Assembly (NCBI GenBank): GCA_963806335.1
Contig: CAWDXO010000010.1
Span: 310,001-374,000, forward strand
Length of the DNA: 64,000 nt
Reading direction: 5' to 3'
Source: Palsa-504 sp963806335
GTDB taxonomy: Bacteria; Actinomycetota; Actinomycetes; Streptosporangiales; Streptosporangiaceae
In this document: positions 35,093 through 43,575 of the stretch, in pieces
Position numbering within the stretch: position 1 is the stretch's first letter
Layout of the letters: every line of letters begins with the position of its first letter
Made by a program: the position numbers and the translations under genes
Notes under the pieces: model-generated
Told to the model about the DNA's origin: nothing
The model's input: only the letters and a program-made list of their open reading frames with translations
The model's database searches: none

Positions 35093-36871
35093 TCACGGCT
35101 GTTCCCAGGGCCTGGTCAGGCGGGCGGCGCACTCGAACAGCAGGGCGTGGACAAAGGCCTGCGGGATATTGCCGCGCAGCTGCCGCTGGACGACGTCGAA
35201 TTCCTCGGTCAGCAATCCTGGCGGGCCGCAAGCGGCCCGGTTGCGCTCGAACCAGCCCACCGCTTCACACTCGCGGCCCTGCTGGTGCAGGGCCAGGGCC
35301 ATCAGGAACCCGCACAATACGAACGCGCCCTCGGCGTCGTGCAATGGCCGCTGGTCATGACGGAATCGGTAGAGATACCCGTCTTCAGCCAGGTCGTCCA
35401 TGACAGCCGACAGGGTGGCCAGGGCGCGGGGGTCGGTGGCGGTGGTGGCGCCCCGGATGGCCGGCAGCAGCAGGGCCGCGTCGGTCCGTTCGTCGCCGGG
35501 AGCGCGCTGCCAGCGGCCGGCGGGGTGCAGGCAGTCCCCGGCCGCGTCGGCCATGATGGCGTCGGCGAGGGTCTCCCATTCGCCGGCCTGCCGGGCGGCC
35601 GCGCCGGCCGCGGCGATCGCACGCAGGCCGGCCACGCACATCAGCCGGGAATGGGCCCAGCGCTGGTCGTCCAGTTCCCACACCCCGGCGTCGGCGTCCG
35701 CCTGGCGGGCCTTGATGGCCGCGGCCGCGGTCTCAGCCGCCCGCCAGTGCCAGCTGTCTAGGTGATCATGGCGGGCGGCCGCGGCGAACAGCAGCAGGGC
35801 TTCGCCCAGGGCATCCAGCTGGAACTGCTTGTTCACCCAGTTACCCGCCTTGTCAGATCCGCCGGGGTAGCCGGCCAGCCCGGACAGGGTGTGCTCGTCC
35901 GGTACTGTGCCGCCGGTGATCGTGTAGGCGGGCTTGAGCTGGGGCCCGTCGTCGAGCAGCCGGGACGCGACGAAATCGACGGCATCGTCGAGCAGGCGGT
36001 GCGGGCCGTCGGCGGCCACGGCCTGCCCGGCGTAGCACTGGTCGCGGATCCAGACGTAACGGTAGTCGTAGTTGCGGCCGGCCTGCGCCCGCTCGGGCAG
36101 GGACATCGTCGCCGCTGCCACCATGCCGCCGCCGCCGCTGGTCAGGCCCGCTAGCACCGCGTAGCTGTGCCGGGACGCGCGGGGAGCCAGGCTGGCCTCC
36201 AGGCCGGGAAGCGCCGCCGACCACGCGGCCTCGGTGGCTTCCCAGGCCGGCCTGGCCGCAGCGGGCTCGCCGGACAGGACCTGATCCGATACTTCCAGCA
36301 CGAGGTCGTGCCGGTCGCCGGGCTTGAGTGTCAGGTCGAGCTCCAGGCTCCCGTCGGAACGGACCGTGGCCGGCGCTGCGCCGGACCAGCGCAGGTGCAA
36401 AGGCCCGCTGCGCCCGGTCCAGGCGGAGGTGCCGTTCTTGAGGTGGGTCATCGTGTGCCGTCCGAAACCGGCTCGCACGTCCAGCAGGACCCGGACCCGG
36501 GCCGGGGCGTCGACGGCCTCGATCCGGCGCAGCAGCACCGCGGTCCGGGCGTCGCCCGGATAGGCAAGCGCCTCGCGGCACTCGATCACGCCGTCGCCGG
36601 TGATCCAGCGGCTGCGCCAGATCAGCGAGCCGTCCTCGTAATAGCCGCCCCACACGAAGCGCGGATCGGCCGGAGTCACCGCATAGCAGCCGCTTCCGCC
36701 GATCAGGGTGGAGAAGACGGCGTCGCCGTGCCATTGCGGGGCGCACATCCAGGCGATGTCACCGCGCGGGCCCACCAGCGCCCCCCGCTCCCCGTCGGCG
36801 AGCAGCGCGTATTCCCGCAGCACGTGCGGGGGAAACAAGCTCTCGACGACGTGATCATTGTCTTTGCTCAT
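35093..36871 (-). CDS. Second glycoside hydrolase family 15 protein
   Basis: Cytoplasmic glucoamylase/trehalase-like enzyme of 592 residues, paralogous to the one at 4.4 kb but diverged. Motifs: YALLADGERGALVGPRGDIAW at the N-terminus, RNYDYRYVWIRDQCYAGQA, ADAGVWELDDQRWAHSRLMC for the general acid, LLTEEFDVVQRQLRGNIPQA for the base. ATG 36871 (MSKDNDHVV) follows GAGG by five bases; the open frame extends further up but that part is a decayed cydA. The operator at 37.2 kb now lies over 320 bases upstream because of that relic. Confidence 0.85.
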   Translation of the reverse strand: MSKDNDHVVESLFPPHVLREYALLADGERGALVGPRGDIAWMCAPQWHGDAVFSTLIGGSGCYAVTPADPRFVWGGYYEDGSLIWRSRWITGDGVIECREALAYPGDARTAVLLRRIEAVDAPARVRVLLDVRAGFGRHTMTHLKNGTSAWTGRSGPLHLRWSGAAPATVRSDGSLELDLTLKPGDRHDLVLEVSDQVLSGEPAAARPAWEATEAAWSAALPGLEASLAPRASRHSYAVLAGLTSGGGGMVAAATMSLPERAQAGRNYDYRYVWIRDQCYAGQAVAADGPHRLLDDAVDFVASRLLDDGPQLKPAYTITGGTVPDEHTLSGLAGYPGGSDKAGNWVNKQFQLDALGEALLLFAAAARHDHLDSWHWRAAETAAAAIKARQADADAGVWELDDQRWAHSRLMCVAGLRAIAAAGAAARQAGEWETLADAIMADAAGDCLHPAGRWQRAPGDERTDAALLLPAIRGATTATDPRALATLSAVMDDLAEDGYLYRFRHDQRPLHDAEGAFVLCGFLMALALHQQGRECEAVGWFERNRAACGPPGLLTEEFDVVQRQLRGNIPQAFVHALLFECAARLTRPWEQP

Positions 36872-36878
36872 TGATTCC

Positions 36879-37132
36879 TCACTTACCGGTCGGCCCGGCC
36901 GGCCGAAGATAGACCGCGGTGAATACGGCCCCAAGAAAGAAGAAGATTCCCTCCACGGCGAACGGGATGCCGAACGCCGGTCCGGAAGGTCCCATCGGGC
37001 TACGGCACTCCTATCTCGAACGTGGGCAGCGTCCCGGTCACCACCCCGGGCCCCGGGCAGAGCACCGGCAGCACCTTCGACCAGCGCCGTGACGAGCAGC
37101 GCGGACCTGTCACGGCGGCGCACCACCTTCAT
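36879..37132 (-). pseudogene. Decayed cydA fragment
   Basis: Frameshifted pieces match CydA: RRWSKVLPVL, GVVTGTLPTFEIGVP and GPSGPAFGIPFAVEGIFFFL then GAVFTAVYL, against RRWSKVMAVLFAVGAVSGT and GPAFGIPFSVEAIWFFVEA in the intact gene at 21 kb. About 60 codons of a once complete subunit remain. Its original start at 37132 lies 67 bases from the TCGTnnnACGA site, the same distance as in three other units, suggesting the site once controlled this gene. Confidence 0.7.
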
Positions 37133-37198
37133 GTGAATCTCCATCGCGACAGGGTCGAGTGACGGCTAGCAAGCCGACGGCCTCTTGCCTACTAACCA

Positions 37199-37209
37199 TC
37201 GTTTCACGA
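37199..37209 (-). promoter_or_regulatory. TCGTnnnACGA site upstream of the cydA relic and GH15 gene
   Basis: Its core is a perfect palindrome (read toward the relic, TCGTGAAACGA), with flanks TTTATA and TGGTTAG nearly identical to the copy at 13.5 kb. Confidence 0.55.
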
Positions 37210-37303
37210 TATAAACCTGCGGAATCAGGTTCCCTGTGAGATGCGAGTTCTCGGACGAGGGCGTCGGCGGAGAGGGCGCTCGGCCTACCGATCGATCGGG
37301 CGC

Positions 37304-38356
37304 TTAGCGGGTACGCTGACAGCTCCGGAGGCTGCCGCTACCAGCTCGCACTCGTCCATGGCAGCGACCGCGATGCTGAGCAGGCCGCACATTTTCCCGG
37401 TCATGTCCGGCAGTGTCATCACGCAGCCGGTCGAGCATGAATGCCGTCCACTGCCGGCCGAGGATCTCACGGGCCTCGTGGCCGGTCTCCCGGCGGAACG
37501 CCGCCAGGACGTGGTCTTCCTCGGTCCGGAAGTGACGGGTGCTAGTCGAGCGAGCGTCCGCCACTGCTCTCCACCACCGGCGTGAGCCGGTCTCGCATAG
37601 CCGCGCTTCGGCGAGCGCTTCCTGAATGTCCCAGTGGTCGGCGAAGGATGCTTCCAGCCGGTCATCAGGCTGTCCGGCTGCGGTCATTGCCAGGCGGCAG
37701 ATTTCCTCTTCGGCATCGATGTGCGAGTTCAGCAGCCGCGAAAGCGCCGACCAGGTCTCGCCGAGCATCCTGTCGTCCCCGCTGGGTGCCGGGCTGCCGG
37801 TCAGCTGCTCACCGTCGTGGGCGAACTCGTCTAGGGCAGCGAACAGCTGCCTGATCCGGGCGTGGTCATCGGTGATCAGGTCGATAACGTCAGCCATCGT
37901 CACACCCGCCGGGTCTCGGTCGGTCATCAGGAAGCCATCCCGGTCGCGGCTAAAGCCGTCACAGCTGGGGTCCGCGGTCAGGTCCGGGCGGCCGGCGGCT
38001 CCCGTGTGCGGGCTGGACCTCCCGGTGATCTTGATCTTGGATTCCGGGTACGTGAGCGCGGTGATGCGAAGCAGTGAGGCCGGCGGGTCGTGCGCGATGA
38101 GGCGCACGGGCGGATGGCGATCGGTGATCGCGATGAGCTCGCGGGTGCAGCAGACGTCGATAAACCGTAGCCCGGACAGGTCGAGGTGGATTTCGCCGGT
38201 GCCATCGGCTGGCAGCGCGGCGAGTGAGGCGCGCAGCGTAGCCCGGTTGGTGAGGTCGGCTTCCCCCGCGAGCATCAGCCCGGCGCAGCCCTGGAGCGGG
38301 CGGATGGCGAGCGTGGCCGTGTCGGGAGAGAAATGCGGCGCGCAAGGGTCAGACAT
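37304..38356 (-). CDS. STAS-hemerythrin fusion protein, second copy
   Basis: 350 residues with the same plan as the protein at 12.4 kb: STAS domain (LMLAGEADLT; HLDLSGLRFIDVCCTREL) and HHE domain (VIDLITDDHARIRQLFAALD; LLNSHIDAEEEICRLAM; WDIQEALAEARL; STRHFRTEEDHVLAAF). All expected HHE iron ligands are present, unlike the first copy. The start is set by the leader GAAGAGG, which is conserved between the two genes. It is divergent from a decayed MerR-REC/KaiC pair, mirroring the first module, so the intact copy may now answer to the first module's regulators. The C-terminus is basic and low in complexity. Confidence 0.8.
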   Translation of the reverse strand: MSDPCAPHFSPDTATLAIRPLQGCAGLMLAGEADLTNRATLRASLAALPADGTGEIHLDLSGLRFIDVCCTRELIAITDRHPPVRLIAHDPPASLLRITALTYPESKIKITGRSSPHTGAAGRPDLTADPSCDGFSRDRDGFLMTDRDPAGVTMADVIDLITDDHARIRQLFAALDEFAHDGEQLTGSPAPSGDDRMLGETWSALSRLLNSHIDAEEEICRLAMTAAGQPDDRLEASFADHWDIQEALAEARLCETGSRRWWRAVADARSTSTRHFRTEEDHVLAAFRRETGHEAREILGRQWTAFMLDRLRDDTAGHDRENVRPAQHRGRCHGRVRAGSGSLRSCQRTR

Positions 38357-38408
38357 CGCCAGAGCCTCTTCAAAACGTGGTGACATGTTCTGGATGCTGG
38401 GCTTGGGT

Positions 38409-38421
38409 TAAGCTTAACCTA
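38409..38421 (-). promoter_or_regulatory. Motif shared with the first STAS-hemerythrin promoter
   Basis: On the minus strand TAGGTTAAGCTTA, part of a longer near-palindrome GGTTAAGCTTAACC. See the copy at 12325-12337. Confidence 0.35.
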
Positions 38422-38517
38422 AAGATTGAGGAGGTTTGAAGAGAGAGTGAGTAAAGAACTGGCAATACCCTCTTCAGGTACTCTTCGCTCCAGCCGTTGG
38501 GTCCAGGGAAACTGCAG

Positions 38518-39185
38518 ATGAGCTGGCCCGCCGGATCGGCGCGGGGAAAGCCGCCCGGTCTACAGCATCAGCGCGGTGGCCAGGATGCTGGATGTCCCGG
38601 TGGCCACTCTGCGGACCTGGGAGGACAGGTACGGGCAGGTGGTGCCAGCCCGTAATGCCAGCGGGCACCGACTGTTCAGTCGGCATCAGGTGGAGCAGCT
38701 CGTGTTCGTGCGGGCACAGATGAGCAACGGCGCCAGCGCAGCTGACGCACACCGCCTGCTGGCCGAGCGAACGGAAACCGAGCTGCCGCCGGTGCCGTTT
38801 CCGGCGCGGCCTGCGCCCCGGCTGCTGATCCTGCTCGCGGAATCCGATCCTTACGCCGCCGAGTTCGAGGAGTACTTCCTCAGGACGGAGGGGTTCGAGG
38901 TCGAGGTGGCGCTTGGCGAGAACGCCGCGAGGGAGGCTTTCGCTACTACTGCTCCCGCGGTCGTGGTCATCGAGATCCTTATCTCGGGCGGGGCAGGGGC
39001 TGGCGTTGTGCCGCTTCTTCCGCGAACACGACGGGACCGCGATCATCGTGGTCTCGGCTGTCGAGGCCCTGGACGCGGCCATCGACGCCGGTGCCGACGC
39101 ATTCCTGCGCAAGCCCCTTGACCCTTTGCAGCTGGTGTCCACGGTGCGCGATCTGCTCCGGTCCAGCGCCTTCCTCGCCCGGTAG
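38518..39185 (+). pseudogene. MerR-REC regulator, frameshifted second copy
   Basis: Paralogue of the regulator at 10.7 kb, broken by at least two single-base shifts: one just after ATG 38518 and one near 38995 after VVVIEILISGG. Pieces retained are RPVYSISAVARMLDVPVATL, GHRLFSRHQVEQLVFVRAQM, LLILLAESDPYAAEFEEYF and SAVEALDAAIDAGADAFLRK. The phospho-acceptor position is Glu, as in the intact copy. The protein sequence is otherwise well kept, so decay is recent or the indels are errors; the truncated KaiC gene that follows favours real decay. Confidence 0.75.
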
Positions 39186-39194
39186 GAGCACCTG

Positions 39195-39401
39195 ATGACC
39201 GACAGCCGCCTGCGCAGCGGGAACCAGCCACTCGATGAGGTCCTGGGCGGCGGTCTGCCGGCCAACGGCATCAGCATCATCATGGGGCTGCCGGGCACCG
39301 GCAAGACGATCATCGCCCAGCAGTACACCTTTCACAACGCCCGTGCCCTCGGGCTGCTCGCCCCCGGCAGAACTGGTCGCGCGACCGCCCGGCCGGAATG
39401 A
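39195..39401 (+). pseudogene. KaiC-like ATPase truncated after the first Walker A
   Basis: The first 50 codons match the KaiC-like protein at 10.7 kb (SRLRSGNQPLDEVLGGGLPA; GLPGTGKTIIAQQYTFHNAR), then homology ends at about 39345 and the frame closes within 20 unrelated codons. More than 400 residues, including all of domain 2, are missing. The deletion endpoint abuts the promoter region of the ABC transporter operon. Confidence 0.8.
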
Positions 39402-39492
39402 AATCCGCCTAATCACGCAGATGTGGTGAGGCCTGCTCACCCTGGCGAGTCCGAAGCTGCGATCAGGTAAGGACCCGCGGAGGGAGAGGGGC

Positions 39493-40473
39493 ATGCGGCT
39501 GGTTCTGCGCAGAGTCGCGCTGTACGTGGTTACCGCGATCGTCGCGATCACCATCAACTTCTTCCTGCCGCGGCTGCTGCCAGGGAACCCGGCGCTCGCG
39601 GTGCTCGGCAAGGCGCAGTCGGCAGAGTCTCCGCAGGCCGTCGCCGCGCTCGAGGTGCAGTACGGCGTGCAGACCAGGACGGGAGAGTGGGGTCAGTATG
39701 TGCAGTACTGGGACCACCTGCTGCACGGCAACCTGGGCACTTCACTCAACGCCTATCCGGCGTCGGTCGGCAGCCTGATCCGGGCCGCGCTGCCGTGGAC
39801 GCTGGCCCTGGTGGGAACCGCGACGGTGATCAGTTTCGTGCTGGGCACGCTGATCGGCGTGGCCGCGGCCTGGCGGCGGGGGAGCTGGCTGGACAACCTG
39901 CTGCCGGCCATGACGTTCTTCCAGGCCGCCCCGTACTTCTTCGTAGCCATTCTCTCGGTTGCGGTGTTCGCGACCAGGCTGGGCTGGTTCCCGGCGAGTC
40001 AGGGCTACGACACCGCGACGCTGAACCCGGGCTTCACCTGGACCTTCATCTCGAACGTGCTCGACCACGCGGTGCTGCCCGCGCTGACCATCGTGCTGGC
40101 GTCCATCGCCGGGTGGATCCTGGGGATGCGCAACATGATGATCACCACGATGGACGCGGACTACGTCCTGCTCGCGCAGGCGGAGGGGCTGCCGAGACAC
40201 AGGGTGATCGCTTACGCGGCGCGTAATGCGCTGCTGCCGAACGTCTCGGGCTTCTCCCTCGCCATCGGGTTCATCGTCTCCGGCGCGTTGCTCACCGAGA
40301 TCGTGTTCTCCTACCCCGGCGTCGGCTACCTGCTGTTCAACTCCATCGGCAGCGACGACTACCCGGTGCTGCAAGGCATCTTCCTGATCATCACGATCGC
40401 GGTGCTGCTGGCGAACCTGCTCGCCGACTTCACCTACGCCTTGCTTGACCCGCGAACCAGGCAGGAGGCCTGA
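39493..40473 (+). CDS. ABC transporter permease, DppB type
   Basis: First permease of a peptide/opine/nickel-class importer, 326 residues with six membrane segments. It begins with the family pattern RRVALYVVTAIVAITINFFL and PRLLPGNPA, has the long periplasmic loop, and carries the cytoplasmic EAA-type loop YVLLAQAEGLPRHRVIAYAA followed by RNALLPNVSGF and SGALLTEIVFSYPGVGYLLF. GGGAGAGG precedes the ATG. It begins a five-gene operon with overlapping or nearly touching genes (dppBCDF-like plus binding protein). Confidence 0.9.
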   Translation: MRLVLRRVALYVVTAIVAITINFFLPRLLPGNPALAVLGKAQSAESPQAVAALEVQYGVQTRTGEWGQYVQYWDHLLHGNLGTSLNAYPASVGSLIRAALPWTLALVGTATVISFVLGTLIGVAAAWRRGSWLDNLLPAMTFFQAAPYFFVAILSVAVFATRLGWFPASQGYDTATLNPGFTWTFISNVLDHAVLPALTIVLASIAGWILGMRNMMITTMDADYVLLAQAEGLPRHRVIAYAARNALLPNVSGFSLAIGFIVSGALLTEIVFSYPGVGYLLFNSIGSDDYPVLQGIFLIITIAVLLANLLADFTYALLDPRTRQEA

Positions 40474-40474
40474 G

Positions 40475-41416
40475 ATGCGACGACTTCTCCGCTCACCGAA
40501 GATGCTCGCCGGGCTGGGCCTGTGCGCCGTGTTCGTGATCATCGCCGTCATCGGGCCGCTGGTCGCGCCCTACTCCCCGAGTTTCAGCGCGTCGACGACC
40601 CTGGGCATCGCACAGCCGCCGTCGGCCGCGCATCTGCTCGGGACCACCCAGACGCAGCAGGACGTGCTGTCGCAACTGCTGGTCGGCGGTCGCAGCACGA
40701 TCTTGGTCTCGCTGGTGGCCGGCGTGGCGGCGACCGCGCTCGCGGTCGGGTTCGGGGTGGCCGCGGGGTACCTGGGCGGCTGGGCGGATGACCTGCTGTC
40801 GATGCTGGCCAACATCTTCCTGGTGCTGCCGGCGCTGCCGCTGCTGATCGTGATCTTCGGGCTGCTCGGCCGGAACAACAACCCGAACGACCTGCTGATC
40901 GGGGTCATCATCGCGGTGACCGGCTGGGCGTTCGGCGCCCGGCAGCTGCGGGCGGAGACGCTGTCCATGCGGGCAAGGGACTTCATCGACTCCGCCAAGA
41001 TCATCGGCGAGCGTAGCTGGCGGATCATGGCGTTTGAGATCTTGCCGAACCTAGTGCCGATCGTGGCCACCTCGTTCCTGTTCACGGTCATCTACGGGGT
41101 CGGCACCTTCACCGCGCTGTCCTTCCTCGGCGTCATCAACACCTCCCAGTGGAGCTGGGGGACCATGTTGTACTGGGCGCAGAACGCCCAGGCCGCTCAG
41201 GACGTGCACGTCCAGTGGTGGTGGTTCCTGCCGCCCGGCCTGGCCGTCGGGCTGTTCGGCGCCGGGCTGGCGCTGCTCAACTTCGGCATCGACGAGTACG
41301 TGAACCCGCGGCTGCGCGCCGCCGGGATCACCGGCCGCCGGGCCCGCAAGGCCGGCTTGCCCACGAGGCCCCAGCACGGGCTCACGCCGGTGCTGCGGTC
41401 CCGAGAGGCGGCGTGA
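40475..41416 (+). CDS. ABC transporter permease, DppC type
   Basis: Second permease, 313 residues. The short N-terminal tail and helix (AGLGLCAVFVIIAVIGPLVA) are followed by the DppC motif HLLGTTQTQQDVLSQLLVGG then RST, and by the EAA loop MRARDFIDSAKIIGERSWRI with MAFEILPNLVP. Its stop overlaps the next ATG by one base, and its own ATG lies one base after the previous stop, so translation is tightly coupled. Confidence 0.9.
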   Translation: MRRLLRSPKMLAGLGLCAVFVIIAVIGPLVAPYSPSFSASTTLGIAQPPSAAHLLGTTQTQQDVLSQLLVGGRSTILVSLVAGVAATALAVGFGVAAGYLGGWADDLLSMLANIFLVLPALPLLIVIFGLLGRNNNPNDLLIGVIIAVTGWAFGARQLRAETLSMRARDFIDSAKIIGERSWRIMAFEILPNLVPIVATSFLFTVIYGVGTFTALSFLGVINTSQWSWGTMLYWAQNAQAAQDVHVQWWWFLPPGLAVGLFGAGLALLNFGIDEYVNPRLRAAGITGRRARKAGLPTRPQHGLTPVLRSREAA

Positions 41417-42489
41417 TGAGCACCCAGCGACCCATCCCCCCAGCGGAACTAGGCACGGCGGGGAAGCACGGCTCCGGCACGCTCATCGAGGTGGCCGGGT
41501 TGCACGTGGACTACGGCTTCGGCGAGGGCGCGGTGCACGCGGTCGTGGACGCGGACCTGACCCTGCACCGCGGTGAGGTGCTCGGCCTGGCCGGGGAAAG
41601 CGGCAGCGGCAAGTCCACGTTCGCCTACGCCATCACCCGGCTGCTGCGCCCGCCCGGCATCATCACCGCTGGCCAGGTGAAGTTCGACGGCACGGTCGAC
41701 CTGCTGTCCGCCACCAGGCACGAACTGCGCGGGATGCGCTGGAACGACATCGCGGTCGTGCTGCAAAGCTCGATGAACGCCCTCAACCCGGTGCTGCGCA
41801 TCGGCACCCTGTTCGCCGATGCGCTGCGCGCCCACCGGCCCGGCATCAGCCGGGCAGCGATACGGCAGCGTTCAGGAGAACTGCTTGAGATGGTGGGCAT
41901 CCCCGCCGACCGGCTGAGCAGCTACCCGCACGAACTGTCCGGAGGGATGCGCCAGCGGGTGCTGATCGCCGCCGCGCTCGCGCTGAACCCGTCGGTGGTG
42001 ATCATGGACGAGCCGACCACCGCGCTGGACGTGGTGACCCAGCGGGAGATCCTCGAAGAGCTCATGAGACTGCGCGACGAGCTGAACTTCGCGGTGCTGT
42101 TCATCACCCACGACCTGTCGCTGCTGGTGGAGATCGCGGACTCGGTCGCGGTCATGTACGCGGGCCGACTGATCGAAAACGGGCCCGCGAGCGCCATCTA
42201 CCGCGCCCCCAGGCATCCATACTCCCACGGCCTCCTGAACTCGTTCCCTGCGCTGCACGGTCCGCGGCAGGTGATGGAAGGCATCCCGGGCTCGCCGCCC
42301 GACCTGCGGACCCCGCCACCGGGATGCAGCTTCAGCCCGCGGTGCCGCTACGCCTTCGACAAATGCCGCGCCGACCCCCATCCGCCGCTGTTCACGCTGG
42401 ACGGCGGCCGGGCGGCCGCGTGCTGGCTGCAGGACGGCAACCAGACCGTACCGGACGAACTGGCCGGGCAGCCGGAGGAGGAGTCATGA
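41416..42489 (+). CDS. ABC transporter ATP-binding protein, DppD type
   Basis: Cytoplasmic ATPase of 357 residues. Walker A GESGSGKST, Q-loop LQSSMNALNPV, signature LSGGMRQRVLIAAALAL, Walker B VVIMDEPTTALD, switch His in FITHDLSLL. The C-terminal oligopeptide-transporter extension holds the cysteine cluster GCSFSPRCRYAFDKCRADP and a final ACW. It overlaps both neighbours. Confidence 0.92.
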   Translation: MSTQRPIPPAELGTAGKHGSGTLIEVAGLHVDYGFGEGAVHAVVDADLTLHRGEVLGLAGESGSGKSTFAYAITRLLRPPGIITAGQVKFDGTVDLLSATRHELRGMRWNDIAVVLQSSMNALNPVLRIGTLFADALRAHRPGISRAAIRQRSGELLEMVGIPADRLSSYPHELSGGMRQRVLIAAALALNPSVVIMDEPTTALDVVTQREILEELMRLRDELNFAVLFITHDLSLLVEIADSVAVMYAGRLIENGPASAIYRAPRHPYSHGLLNSFPALHGPRQVMEGIPGSPPDLRTPPPGCSFSPRCRYAFDKCRADPHPPLFTLDGGRAAACWLQDGNQTVPDELAGQPEEES

Positions 42490-43573
42490 CGACCACCGAG
42501 CTCAGCGAGGGCGCGGCGGCGGAAAGCAGCGTCCCTGCCCTGGAGGCGAAGAGCCTGACCAAGCATTTCCCGGTACGCCGGACCAGGCCCGGCGACCACG
42601 GGCCAGTGGTGCACGCCGTCGACGACGTCACGCTCGCGCTGCCCGCATCCAGCATCACCGCGGTGGTCGGCGAGAGCGGATCGGGCAAGTCAACGCTTTC
42701 CCGGATGCTCGCCAAGATCCTCAAGCCGACCTCGGGCTCGGTGCTGCTCGACGGCAAGCCGGCGGGCGCGGGGCGGCGCTACGCGCGGGCGGTGCAGCTC
42801 GTCTTGCAGGACCCGTTCGAGTCGCTCAACCCGGTGCACAGCGTGCGTTATCACCTGGCCAGGCCGCTGCAGGTGCACGGCCTGGCCCGCGGCGCGAGCC
42901 TGGACAGCCAGGTGACCGAGCTGCTGGAGCGGGTGTCGCTGACGCCCGCGGACCAGTTCATGGCGAAGTTCCCTGACGAGCTGTCCGGCGGCCAGCGGCA
43001 GCGGGTCGCGATCGCCCGGGCGCTGGCCATGCGGCCCCGGGTGCTGCTGGCCGACGAGCCGGTCTCCATGCTGGACGTGTCCATCAGGCTCGGCGTGCTC
43101 AACCTCCTTGCCGACCTGCGCGCGGGTGACGGTCTCGCCATCTTGTACGTCACTCACGACATCGCTTCGGCCCGCTACCTCGCGGACCGGATCATGGTCA
43201 TGTACGCGGGGAGGTCGTTGAATCGGGCCCCGCCGTGGCGCTGACCGACTCCCCCGCCCACCCCTACACCCAGCTCCTGCTCAGCGCGGCGCCGGACCCG
43301 GACAGGACGGCGCCGCCGTCGCTGGCCGGCCGGGGAGCGCCGCCGAACCTCATCCGGCCGCCGTCCGGCTGCCGGTTCCACCCGCGCTGCCCGCACGCCA
43401 TGGCGGTCTGCGCCGACGCCGCCCCGCCGGCCTTCGCCTTGACCGGGGAGCGCTCCAGCGCCTGCTGGCTGCACGCAACCAACCTCACCGCCGCCCAGTC
43501 CCGGCCACCGCAGGGGCGCGGCCGGGGCGGCGACGGTGACGGACAACAGCAACCAACCGGAGAGGGGAAGTGA
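42486..43573 (+). CDS. ABC transporter ATP-binding protein, DppF type, apparent frameshift
   Basis: Second ATPase, about 362 residues when repaired. Walker A GESGSGKST, Q-loop VLQDPFESLNPV, signature LSGGQRQRVAIARALAM, Walker B VLLADEPVSMLD, switch YVTHDIASAR. The frame breaks near 43212 (MYAG, then a missing base, then VVESGPAVALTDSPAHPYTQ); the second part ends with the usual cysteine cluster GCRFHPRCPHAMAVC. All motifs are intact on both sides, so one lost base in the assembly is likely. The tail is Gly/Gln-rich. It would form a heterodimer with the preceding ATPase. Confidence 0.85.
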
Positions 43574-43575
43574 TC

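Noticed and set aside
38474..39328. Minus-strand open frame opposite the decayed MerR-REC and KaiC genes
   Set aside because: The + strand shows clear homology to the intact module at 9.3-11.4 kb; the opposite frame is a mirror of it.
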